Part shown: positions 36,753-44,698 of the stretch, piece by piece
How positions within the stretch are numbered: the stretch's first letter is position 1
Layout: the number at the start of each line of letters is the position of its first letter
Assembly: GCF_022758235.1 (NCBI RefSeq)
Contig: NZ_JALEBG010000001.1
Span: 1,984,001 to 2,048,000 of the forward strand
Source: Pontibacter liquoris
Lineage (GTDB): Bacteria; Bacteroidota; Bacteroidia; Cytophagales; Hymenobacteraceae
Reading direction: 5' to 3'
DNA: 64,000 nucleotides
The notes under the pieces: generated by a model
Database searches by the model: none
The model's input: only the letters and a program-made list of their open reading frames with translations
What the model was told of the DNA's origin: nothing
Position numbers and translations under genes: made by a program

Positions 36753-36753
36753 T

Positions 36754-37317
36754 ATGGACGTTCTGGTAATCGATAATTACGACTCTTTCACTTACAACCT
36801 GGTGCACCTGATGCTGGAACTGGGCACTACGGTAACCGTGCGCCGCAACGATAAAACCACCCTGGAGGAGGTAAGCGGCTACCAAAAGATCATGCTCTCG
36901 CCGGGGCCAGGCATACCGGACGAGGCAGGCATGCTGAAGGAAATTATCCGCACGTTTGGCCCAACCAAAAGCCTGCTGGGCGTGTGCCTGGGACATCAGG
37001 CAATAGGTGAAGTATACGGCGGCAAGCTATTTAACAGCAACGAAGTATGGCACGGTATTGCTACGCCGGTGCAGGTTATTTCTGAAGACGAAGTCCTCTT
37101 TAAAAATATGCCGCAGCAGTTCAGCACGGGCCGCTATCATTCCTGGCTCGTAGAAAAAGCACTGCCCGACTGCCTCACGGCTACCGCTGTAGATGAAGCG
37201 GGCAATATCATGGCGCTGCGCCACCGGGATTATGACGTGCGCGGCGTGCAGTTTCACCCCGAATCCGTGTTAACAGAACATGGCCGGAAAATCATCAAGA
37301 ACTGGTTGGAAAGTTAG
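36754..37317 (+). CDS. trpG: anthranilate synthase component II (glutamine amidotransferase)
   Basis: A 187-residue class I amidotransferase supplying ammonia to TrpE. It has VIDNYDSFTYNLVH at the N-terminus, the Cys nucleophile in GVCLGHQAIGE (about 77-87) and the His-Glu pair in VQFHPESVLTEHG (about 166-178). It is a stand-alone protein, not fused to trpD. It follows trpE by one base. A 79-base gap with a 14-bp hairpin separates it from trpD. Confidence 0.96.
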   Translation: MDVLVIDNYDSFTYNLVHLMLELGTTVTVRRNDKTTLEEVSGYQKIMLSPGPGIPDEAGMLKEIIRTFGPTKSLLGVCLGHQAIGEVYGGKLFNSNEVWHGIATPVQVISEDEVLFKNMPQQFSTGRYHSWLVEKALPDCLTATAVDEAGNIMALRHRDYDVRGVQFHPESVLTEHGRKIIKNWLES

Positions 37318-37396
37318 ACTTAAGACTGTTTGACAAAGGACATAAGATTTAATTTGGCCTTTGTCTTTTGTCAAAAAATCATTTGTCAAAAGAATC

Positions 37397-38404
37397 ATGA
37401 AAGAAATACTAAATCACTTATTTGAACATAAAACGCTAACGAAGGGGCAGGCGCGGGAGGTGCTGGCCAATATTACAGCGGGCAAGTATAACCAGAACCA
37501 GATCGCCAGCTTCCTGACCGTTTTTATGATGCGCAGCATTACGGTGGACGAGCTGGAAGGCTTCCGGGATGCCCTGTTGGACTTGTGCCACCGCGTGGAC
37601 CTGGATGTCTATAACCCGATCGATCTGTGCGGCACCGGCGGCGATGGCAAGGACACGTTTAATATCTCCACGCTCTCGTCGTTTGTGGTGGCGGCAGCCG
37701 GCGTGCATGTGGCCAAGCATGGCAACTATGGCGTGTCGTCTTCCTGCGGTTCTTCGAACGTAATGGAGGCGCTGGGCCTTAAGTTTACAGCTGACACCGA
37801 CGCGTTGGAGCGCAGTATCGATAAGTATAACATCTGCTTTTTACACGCGCCCCTGTTTCATCCGGCCATGAAAGGAGTGGGCCCAATCCGAAAGGAGCTG
37901 GGCGTAAAGACCTTTTTTAATATGCTGGGCCCTATGGTGAACCCGGCCTTCCCGAAACGGCAGATGGTGGGCGTTTTTAGCCTGGAGTTGGCCCGCATGT
38001 ATGGCTACCTCTACCAACAAACCGACACCCATTACAGCATCATTCATACTTTGGACGGCTACGATGAAATTTCGCTTACTAGCCCCTTCAAAGTGATCGC
38101 CGATAACAAAGAAGCCTTGTATGATGCCGAAATGCTGGGCTTGCCGGTATTGCAGCACGAGCAGATACAAGGGGGCGGAAGTATAGAAAAAGCGGCCAGA
38201 ATTTTTGTGGATGTGCTGAAAGGAGAGGGTACTCCCGCACAAAATGCTGTGGTTGCTGCCAATGCTGGCATGGCCCTGCAGTGCGCCCGCCCGGAGCTTA
38301 AACCGAAAGAAGCGGTTGCCCTGGCAAAAGAAACACTGGAATCCGGAAAGGCTTTTGCTTTGTTCAACAGGTTGATAAGTGATAAAAATTTAGTGGCGGT
38401 TTAG
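37397..38404 (+). CDS. trpD: anthranilate phosphoribosyltransferase
   Basis: A 335-residue enzyme joining anthranilate to PRPP. It has CGTGGDGKDTFNIST (about 77-91), AKHGNYGVSSSCGSSN and FLHAPLFHPAMKGVGPIRKELGVKTFFNMLGP. ATG at 37397 is chosen. An in-frame TTG extension to 37361 would be translated from the hairpin repeat sequence and is not conserved in character. Confidence 0.96.
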   Translation: MKEILNHLFEHKTLTKGQAREVLANITAGKYNQNQIASFLTVFMMRSITVDELEGFRDALLDLCHRVDLDVYNPIDLCGTGGDGKDTFNISTLSSFVVAAAGVHVAKHGNYGVSSSCGSSNVMEALGLKFTADTDALERSIDKYNICFLHAPLFHPAMKGVGPIRKELGVKTFFNMLGPMVNPAFPKRQMVGVFSLELARMYGYLYQQTDTHYSIIHTLDGYDEISLTSPFKVIADNKEALYDAEMLGLPVLQHEQIQGGGSIEKAARIFVDVLKGEGTPAQNAVVAANAGMALQCARPELKPKEAVALAKETLESGKAFALFNRLISDKNLVAV

Positions 38405-38448
38405 TCATCATCAAATCTCCAAATTTTCAAATCTTCAAATCGAAACCC

Positions 38449-39267
38449 ATGACCATACTCGACGAAATCATTGCCCATAAGTATAAAGAAGTGGGCGGCC
38501 GCAAAGAACTGTACCCGGTAAAGCTACTGGAAAAAAGCCTCTTCTTCGAAACGCCCTGCATTTCGCTGGAACGTTACCTACTACGCCCGGATAAAACCGG
38601 TATCATTGCCGAGATTAAGCGTAAATCTCCTTCCCGCGGCGATATCAATCCTTACGTGTCGGTGGAGCGCACTTCAATCGGGTACATGCAGGCAGGCGCT
38701 TCAGCCTTGTCTATTCTGACCGATACCACCTACTTTGGCGGCAAAAATGAGGACCTAATGACGGCGCGCAAGTATAATTATTGCCCCATTCTGCGCAAGG
38801 ACTTCATGGTGGATGAATATCAGATTGTGGAAGCCAAGTCGATCGGAGCCGATGCCATCTTATTAATTGCCGCTGCGCTGGAACCTGCCCGCTTAAAAGA
38901 ACTGGCTTCGTTTGCCCGATCGCTTGGCCTCGAAGTGTTGCTCGAAGTACACAACAAAGCTGAATTGGATGCTACCCTGCACGAGCATGTGTCGGTGGTG
39001 GGCGTCAACAACCGCAACCTGAAAGATTTTAAGACGGAGATCGGCACTTCATTCGAGTTAGCGGACTATATGCCAAAAAACATTACCAAAGTATCGGAGA
39101 GCGGCATCACCAACCCGCGCGTAATGGTGGAGCTGCGGGAAGCAGGCTTTAACGGCTTTCTTATCGGGGAACGTTTTATGTATAACAACCGCCCGGAGCG
39201 TGAGGCCATGGAGTTTATCAAAGAATACAAAGCGCTGCTGGCGCAGGCGCAGCAAGTTACGGCATGA
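38449..39267 (+). CDS. trpC: indole-3-glycerol-phosphate synthase
   Basis: A 272-residue TIM-barrel enzyme closing the indole ring. It has IIAEIKRKSPSRGDI (about 50-64), LRKDFMVDEYQI (about 115-126), LLEVHNKAELD and VGVNNRNLKDF, then SESGI and GFLIGERFM, all key motifs of TrpC. Separate from trpF here, unlike the fused enteric protein, but the two genes overlap by ATGA. Confidence 0.97.
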   Translation: MTILDEIIAHKYKEVGGRKELYPVKLLEKSLFFETPCISLERYLLRPDKTGIIAEIKRKSPSRGDINPYVSVERTSIGYMQAGASALSILTDTTYFGGKNEDLMTARKYNYCPILRKDFMVDEYQIVEAKSIGADAILLIAAALEPARLKELASFARSLGLEVLLEVHNKAELDATLHEHVSVVGVNNRNLKDFKTEIGTSFELADYMPKNITKVSESGITNPRVMVELREAGFNGFLIGERFMYNNRPEREAMEFIKEYKALLAQAQQVTA

Positions 39268-39905
39268 AAGTAAAAGTATGCGGCATGCGCAATCCGGAAA
39301 ATATCCGGCAGGTAGCGGCACTGCAACCCGATTTTATGGGTTTTATCTTTTACGAAGCTTCCAAACGCTATGTAGAAGGGCACATAACGCCGGAGCTACT
39401 GGCATCGCTGCCGGCAAGTATAAAAAAAGTGGGCGTGTTCGTGAATGAAACGACCGCTGTTATACTTGACACAGCCCGCCAGTATAAACTGGAGGTGGTG
39501 CAGCTGCACGGCCGGGAAACACCACGGCAGTGTCTGGAAATCAAAAATGCTGGTCTGGAAGTGATCAAAGCTTTTTCAGTAGATGACAGTTTCGTGTTTG
39601 AGAGCACCCTGCTGTATGAACGGAGCTGTGATTATTTCCTGTTCGATACACGGGGCAACAATTACGGCGGCAACGGAACCGTCTTCGACTGGGAAATCCT
39701 GAAAGGTTACCTGTCTGATAAACCCTATTTCCTGAGCGGTGGCCTGAATCTGGATAACCTGAAAAGCAAAGAATTTGAAAGGATCTGGCCAAAGCCGTTT
39801 GCGCTTGACGTGAACAGCGGATTTGAGATGGAACCCGGGCTGAAAGATGTGGAGCAGGTGAGGCTCCTGATGGAGCAGGTAAGAAGTGTGTCATCTCCAC
39901 GATAG
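39264..39905 (+). CDS. trpF: phosphoribosylanthranilate isomerase
   Basis: A 213-residue TIM-barrel isomerase. It has the catalytic Cys in KVKVCGMRNPENI (Cys5), the catalytic Asp in FLFDTRGNNYGGNG, GGLNLDNL and the phosphate-binding end DVNSGFEMEPGLKD. All active-site motifs are present, in contrast to the TrpF-like protein at 16452-17075. It overlaps trpC by four bases. Confidence 0.97.
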   Translation: MKVKVCGMRNPENIRQVAALQPDFMGFIFYEASKRYVEGHITPELLASLPASIKKVGVFVNETTAVILDTARQYKLEVVQLHGRETPRQCLEIKNAGLEVIKAFSVDDSFVFESTLLYERSCDYFLFDTRGNNYGGNGTVFDWEILKGYLSDKPYFLSGGLNLDNLKSKEFERIWPKPFALDVNSGFEMEPGLKDVEQVRLLMEQVRSVSSPR

Positions 39906-40024
39906 GAGAGATCGGAATTGAAAATCAGCAGATTTCTCCTGCTGATCGAAATGACAAGATAAGTATAAATGACAACAGGCACGGCATCATCTAGTGACTA
40001 ACGTCTAAAATCTAAAGTCTAATT
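39906..40024 (+). repeat. trpF-trpB gap with hairpin and micro-repeats
   Basis: ATCAGCAG (39924-39931) pairs with CTGCTGAT (39939-39946) around an ATTTCTC loop, flanked by GAAATGACA words. This pattern resembles a dispersed intergenic repeat I associate with Bacteroidota genomes from memory. Just before trpB a degenerate unit (GACTAACGTCTAAAATCTAAAGTCTAA) repeats the word TCTAA; it is shown here only in part, at 39995-40022. One AAGTATAA octamer lies between. Confidence 0.5.
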
Positions 40025-41215
40025 ATGAAATACTCAGTTGACGAAAACGGCTTCTACGGCAAATTCGGTGGAGCATACATCCCCGAGATGCTGTACCCCA
40101 ATGTGGAGGAGCTGCGCGAAAATTACCTCAAAATAATGGGGGAACCCGCCTTTCAGGAAGAGCTGCAGTTGCTTTTAAAGGATTACGTGGGCCGACCGAC
40201 GCCGCTCTACTTTGCCAAACGCCTTTCTGAAAAGTATAACACCAACATTTACCTCAAGCGCGAGGATCTGAACCATACCGGCGCCCACAAGATCAACAAC
40301 ACCGTGGGGCAGGTGCTGATGGCGCAACGCCTGGGCAAAAAGCGCATTATTGCCGAAACAGGAGCCGGGCAGCATGGCGTTGCGACCGCTACCGTTTGCG
40401 CGCTAATGGGCCTGGAGTGCATCGTATACATGGGAGAAGTGGATATTGAACGACAAGCACCCAATGTAGCCCGGATGAAGATGTTAGGCGCAACAGTAGT
40501 GCCGGCCACCAGCGGCAGCCGCACCCTGAAAGATGCCACCAACGAGGCCATCCGCGACTGGATCAACAATCCGGAAGATACTTACTACATCATTGGTTCA
40601 GTGGTGGGTCCGCATCCGTACCCTGATATGGTAGCCCGCTTCCAGGCAGTTATTTCAGAAGAGATGAAGAGCCAGTTACTGGAGAAGACCGGCAGCGAGA
40701 ACCCTGACTATGTAGTAGCCTGTGTAGGAGGCGGCAGCAATGCGGCTGGTGCGTTTTATCATTACCTTGACCGTCCTGAAGTAAAACTGGTGGCTGTAGA
40801 GGCCGCAGGCCTTGGGATTGATTCCGGCGAGTCGGCGGCCACATCGGTGCTGGGCCGCGAAGGCATTATTCACGGCAGCCGTACTTTGTTGATGCAGACG
40901 GAGGACGGCCAGGTAACCGAACCTTATTCCATTTCTGCCGGTCTGGATTACCCGGGCGTGGGACCGCTGCACGCGCACCTACACCAGTCGGGCCGCGCCC
41001 TTTTTGAAAGTATAACGGACGACGAAGCGCTGCAGGCTGTGCTGGAACTGACCCGGCTGGAAGGCATCATCCCGGCTTTGGAAAGCGCTCATGCCCTGGC
41101 CGCATTGGGTCGCATCGGCGCCAAACCCAACGAGGTGGTCGTGGTAAACCTCTCTGGCCGCGGCGACAAAGACCTGACTACTTACTTAAACAGATTCCAC
41201 TTCGATGAAAAATAG
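40025..41215 (+). CDS. trpB: tryptophan synthase beta chain
   Basis: A 396-residue PLP enzyme condensing indole and serine. It has the PLP-lysine motif HTGAHKINN (about 83-91), [13 protein letters not shown], the phosphate-binding loop [10 protein letters not shown] and [14 protein letters not shown]. Full length and typical trpB1 type. It overlaps trpA by 11 bases, as the two subunits form a complex. Confidence 0.98.
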   Translation: MKYSVDENGFYGKFGGAYIPEMLYPNVEELRENYLKIMGEPAFQEELQLLLKDYVGRPTPLYFAKRLSEKYNTNIYLKREDLNHTGAHKINNTVGQVLMAQRLGKKRIIAETGAGQHGVATATVCALMGLECIVYMGEVDIERQAPNVARMKMLGATVVPATSGSRTLKDATNEAIRDWINNPEDTYYIIGSVVGPHPYPDMVARFQAVISEEMKSQLLEKTGSENPDYVVACVGGGSNAAGAFYHYLDRPEVKLVAVEAAGLGIDSGESAATSVLGREGIIHGSRTLLMQTEDGQVTEPYSISAGLDYPGVGPLHAHLHQSGRALFESITDDEALQAVLELTRLEGIIPALESAHALAALGRIGAKPNEVVVVNLSGRGDKDLTTYLNRFHFDEK

Positions 41216-41981
41216 AATCAGCACCTTATTTGCCGAAAAGCAGGAGGGGCTGCTATCGGTATACTTTACGGCAGGCTATCCCAACCTGAACGACACGGAA
41301 GAGATCATCCTGGAGCTGGAGAAAAACGGCGTGGACCTGATCGAAGTAGGTATGCCCTTTTCCGATCCGCTGGCCGATGGGCCGACCATCCAGCAAAGCA
41401 GCGAAATTGCCCTGCGTAATGGCATGACAATCCCAAAGTTATTTGAGCAGCTGCAGCATATCCGGCAGAAAACGCAAATTCCGCTAGTGCTCATGGGTTA
41501 CCTGAACCCGGTAATGCAGTATGGCGTGGAGCGGTTTTGCCAGAAATGTGCTGAAGTAGGTATCGACGGGCTCATTCTGCCGGATCTGCCGCTGAAGGAT
41601 TATGTGCGCGAGTATAAAACTGTATTTGAAGCACATAACCTGAGTAATATCTTCCTGGTTACACCGCAAACGCCCGAGGCCCGCATCCGCGAGATCGACA
41701 GCCACACTAACGGCTTTGTATACCTGGTTTCTTCGGCCTCTACCACCGGCAGTACTACAGGCAAAGCAGTCGCTAACACGTCTTATTTTGAGCGCGTTGC
41801 AGGTATGCAGCTGCGCAACCCTGGCGTGATTGGGTTTGGCATTCACAACAACGATACCTTTACACAGGCGTGTAACCATGCCCGCGGCGCCATTATCGGC
41901 AGTGCGTTTATCAAAGCGCTGGCACAGGAGGGCAGCCTGCAGCAAAACATCCAAACCTTTATCCAAAGCATCAGAAACTAA
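41205..41981 (+). CDS. trpA: tryptophan synthase alpha chain
   Basis: A 258-residue TIM-barrel subunit that cleaves indole-glycerol phosphate. It has [16 protein letters not shown], the catalytic Glu in [20 protein letters not shown] (about 46-65), [10 protein letters not shown] with the catalytic Asp, and VSSASTTGS. It begins inside the end of trpB and stops one base before the DAHP synthase gene. Confidence 0.97.
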   Translation: MKNRISTLFAEKQEGLLSVYFTAGYPNLNDTEEIILELEKNGVDLIEVGMPFSDPLADGPTIQQSSEIALRNGMTIPKLFEQLQHIRQKTQIPLVLMGYLNPVMQYGVERFCQKCAEVGIDGLILPDLPLKDYVREYKTVFEAHNLSNIFLVTPQTPEARIREIDSHTNGFVYLVSSASTTGSTTGKAVANTSYFERVAGMQLRNPGVIGFGIHNNDTFTQACNHARGAIIGSAFIKALAQEGSLQQNIQTFIQSIRN

Positions 41982-41982
41982 C

Positions 41983-42993
41983 ATGATCATACAACTCCAA
42001 CAAGGCATTCCGGCAGAGCTGAAAGCCAACATTCTGCAGCAGGTGCACGAGATCGGCTACCAGGCCAACGAAGTACAGACGCAGCAGGGCCATTACCTGG
42101 TGGCCATCGGTAAAAAAGACTTTGATATCCGCACCATCGGCCAGTTGCCGGGCGTAGCCGATATTCACCGCGTTTCGGAAGAGTATAAGCTCATTTCGCG
42201 CAAATGGAAAGTAGAACCCACCCGTATTGATCTGAGGGATGGTGTAACGATAGGTGAGGGGAATTTCAGCATCATGGCGGGCCCTTGCTCAATTGAAAGC
42301 GAAAAACAAATCGAGCTGGTGGTGAACCACTTAAAGGAGAACAACGTGAAGATCATGCGGGGCGGGGTGTTCAAGCCGCGCAGCTCGCCTTACGCATTCC
42401 GGGGCATGGGCATCGAAGGCTTGCAGATGTTTCACCGCATCTGCCGCGAAAACGGCATCAAGATCATCACCGAAGTGATGCAGGTGTCGCAGATCGCCGA
42501 GATGATCGATTATGTAGACGTATTTCAGGTGGGGGCACGCAACAGCCAGAACTTCAATCTGCTCGATTCGTTGGGCGAAGCGCAGAAACCCGTCTTGCTC
42601 AAGCGTGGTATTTCCGGTACCATTGAGGAGTTGCTGCAGGCGGCCGAATATATCTTCTCCAACGGTAACGAGAACATCATGCTGTGCGAGCGCGGCATCC
42701 GGGGGTATGAGAAATCGTACCGCAACATTCTGGACCTGAACGCTGTGCCGGTGCTGAAAGAAAAAACGCATTTGCCTGTGATCGTAGACCCTTCGCACGG
42801 CATTGGCGTACGGGATTATGTTGCCGATATGGCGCTGGCTGCGGTAATGGCGGGCGCAGATGGCATCATCTACGAAACGCATCAGAAGCCGGAAGAAGCA
42901 TACTCGGACGGACAGCAAACGCTTAACTTTAAAGAGTCGGAGCGCCTGATCCGGCGCATGCGCCAGGCCTATGATTTGCGCGAAACATTTTAG
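41983..42993 (+). CDS. aroF: 3-deoxy-7-phosphoheptulonate (DAHP) synthase
   Basis: A 336-residue enzyme for the first step of the shikimate pathway. Residues 1-75 form a ferredoxin-like (ACT-like) N-terminal domain as in the Thermotoga-type enzyme. The barrel has IMAGPCSIES, RGGVFKPRSSPYAFRG, VGARNSQNF, KRGISGTIEE and VDPSHGIGVRD. An upstream in-frame extension inside trpA is rejected in favour of the ATG one base after the trpA stop. As the last gene of the trp transcript it would be controlled by the Trp leader. Confidence 0.95.
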   Translation: MIIQLQQGIPAELKANILQQVHEIGYQANEVQTQQGHYLVAIGKKDFDIRTIGQLPGVADIHRVSEEYKLISRKWKVEPTRIDLRDGVTIGEGNFSIMAGPCSIESEKQIELVVNHLKENNVKIMRGGVFKPRSSPYAFRGMGIEGLQMFHRICRENGIKIITEVMQVSQIAEMIDYVDVFQVGARNSQNFNLLDSLGEAQKPVLLKRGISGTIEELLQAAEYIFSNGNENIMLCERGIRGYEKSYRNILDLNAVPVLKEKTHLPVIVDPSHGIGVRDYVADMALAAVMAGADGIIYETHQKPEEAYSDGQQTLNFKESERLIRRMRQAYDLRETF

Positions 42994-43146
42994 CGGGTAC
43001 AATTGCAGATTAGCCGTTAAAGTTTGAAGTATAAAGTGTAATTTGCGTCATGAAAATAATAAAAGCAGCCTGGTACGTACCATCGAGTCGTAACGCCGGA
43101 TAAGATTCGGGGCCAAGTGCTTTTGTGATTATACTTTACAATCAGA

Positions 43147-43187
43147 ACAAAAGAGCCTGACTCCGATATGGGAGCAGGCTCTTTTGT
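43147..43187 (+). terminator. strong terminator between aroF and mgtE
   Basis: ACAAAAGAGCCTG pairs perfectly with CAGGCTCTTTTGT across a 15-base loop. A competing hairpin (CTTTTGTGATT with AATC...ACAAAAG, about 43121-43154) overlaps its left arm. It probably ends the trp operon; the overlap leaves open a role in controlling mgtE. Confidence 0.8.
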
Positions 43188-43267
43188 TTGGCACTAATCA
43201 TACCTTGTGCCCGTATGCGGAACAGGTACGGCCTACTTATAATAGCTGTTTATCTTAAGATTACGTC

Positions 43268-44611
43268 ATGACCCCACTGATAGCAGATCTGAACTTTAAT
43301 GACCTGAAAGCACAACACCCCAGCGATATTGCAGAGGTACTGGGAGATCTAAATGAAAAGGAGCGCCTGCTGGCCTTCCTGCTGTTGCCTGGGGAACTAA
43401 AGTCGGAGGTGTTTACCTATTTCAGTTACTCCACGCAGGAAGAAGTACTCAAAAAACTCGGCTCTACCGATACAGCCGAGATGCTGGAGAACATGGCCCC
43501 CGACGACCGCACTGAGATCTTCGAGAACTTCCCGGACCTGCTCATCAAGGAATCTATCAACCTGCTCTCGCCGGAAGAAAAGCGCATTGCCCTCAACCTG
43601 CTAGGTTATCCCGAAAAAAGTATTGCCCGCCTCATGACGCCCTATTACATACAGGCAAAAAAAGGGTGGACGGTGCAGCAAACCATGCGCAATATCCGGC
43701 GCTACGGAAAAAAAGCCGAAACCCTCAACCACGTCTACGTGGTGGACAAAGACAACAAACTGATAGACGATATCCGGATCGGTAAACTGCTGATGGCCGA
43801 CGAGGAGCAAACGATCGAGTCGCTGATGGACTACCAGTTTGTAAGCCTGACCACCACCATGAACCGCGACGAGGCCATTGAACAGTTTAACAAGTATGAC
43901 CGGGCCGTAATGCCGGTCGTGTCAGAAAAAGGCGTACTGGTGGGAATCGTAACCTTTGACGATATTTTCGACGAGATCGAGCGACGCGATACCGAAGACA
44001 TTCAGAAGTTTGGTGGTCTGGAAGCCTTGGAACTCTCTTATACCGAAACGCCGCTGCTCACGCTGGTACGCAAGCGGGCCAGCGTTTTGCTAATCCTGTT
44101 TTTAGGTGAGATGCTCACTGCTTCGGCCATGGGCTTTTTTGAAGATGAACTGAACCGGGCAGTGGTGCTGGCCTTGTTCATCCCGCTCATTATTTCCAGC
44201 GGGGGTAATTCCGGTTCCCAGGCAGCTACCCTTATCGTACGTGCCATGGCCATTAGTGAACTCAATATCAAAGACTGGTGGTATGTGATGCGGAAAGAAG
44301 TGCTTTCGGGCTTGTTGCTTGGTTTGATTCTGGGATCCATAGGCTTGCTGCGCATCATTACCTGGCAGTATGTCGGGTTCTACAACTATGGCGAGCATTA
44401 TGTGCTCATCGGACTGACCGTCGGGTTCTCCCTTATTGGCATTGTGCTGTGGGGAACCTTATCCGGCTCCATGATCCCGTTTCTGCTGCGTAAGCTCAAC
44501 CTGGACCCGGCCACTTCGTCGGCGCCTTTTGTGGCTACCCTGGTAGATGTAACCGGGCTGGTGATCTATTTCTCGATAGCGGCCTCGCTGCTGAGCGGCA
44601 CGCTTCTCTAA
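43268..44611 (+). CDS. mgtE: MgtE-type magnesium transporter
   Basis: A 447-residue Mg2+ channel. It has an N-terminal superhelical MgtE_N domain (about 15-125, HPSDIAEVLGDLNEKERL), a tandem CBS pair (about 130-250) that senses Mg2+, and five membrane helices (about 275-445) with the pore motif SSGGNSGSQAATL. Length and domains are complete. It stands alone between the trp operon terminator and a terminator shared with the converging peptidase gene. Confidence 0.95.
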   Translation: MTPLIADLNFNDLKAQHPSDIAEVLGDLNEKERLLAFLLLPGELKSEVFTYFSYSTQEEVLKKLGSTDTAEMLENMAPDDRTEIFENFPDLLIKESINLLSPEEKRIALNLLGYPEKSIARLMTPYYIQAKKGWTVQQTMRNIRRYGKKAETLNHVYVVDKDNKLIDDIRIGKLLMADEEQTIESLMDYQFVSLTTTMNRDEAIEQFNKYDRAVMPVVSEKGVLVGIVTFDDIFDEIERRDTEDIQKFGGLEALELSYTETPLLTLVRKRASVLLILFLGEMLTASAMGFFEDELNRAVVLALFIPLIISSGGNSGSQAATLIVRAMAISELNIKDWWYVMRKEVLSGLLLGLILGSIGLLRIITWQYVGFYNYGEHYVLIGLTVGFSLIGIVLWGTLSGSMIPFLLRKLNLDPATSSAPFVATLVDVTGLVIYFSIAASLLSGTLL

Positions 44612-44657
44612 GTGGCCAAGGATTAGTGGGAGGAAATGGCACAGCCAGATTCGGAAA

Positions 44658-44697
44658 ATAAAAAGCCCGGCACCTGAGGGGTGCCGGGCTTTTTATT
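44658..44697. terminator. bidirectional intrinsic terminator
   Basis: AAAAAGCCCGGCACC pairs perfectly with GGTGCCGGGCTTTTT over a 5-base loop, with A- and T-rich flanks. Serves the convergent mgtE and S9 peptidase genes. Confidence 0.92.
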
Positions 44698-44698
44698 A

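Noticed and set aside
37361-37396. TTG-started extension of trpD
   Set aside because: The codons come from the TTTGTCAAA hairpin repeat of the gap; the ATG at 37397 gives a normal TrpD length.
41830-41982. Upstream in-frame extension of the DAHP synthase inside trpA
   Set aside because: It runs through trpA coding sequence; the ATG one base after the trpA stop gives the normal enzyme N-terminus.
43050-43103. 17-codon frame before mgtE as a true leader gene
   Set aside because: Kept only as a weak finding: no run of a single amino acid, and the upstream TAATTTG misses the TAnnTTTG spacing by one base.
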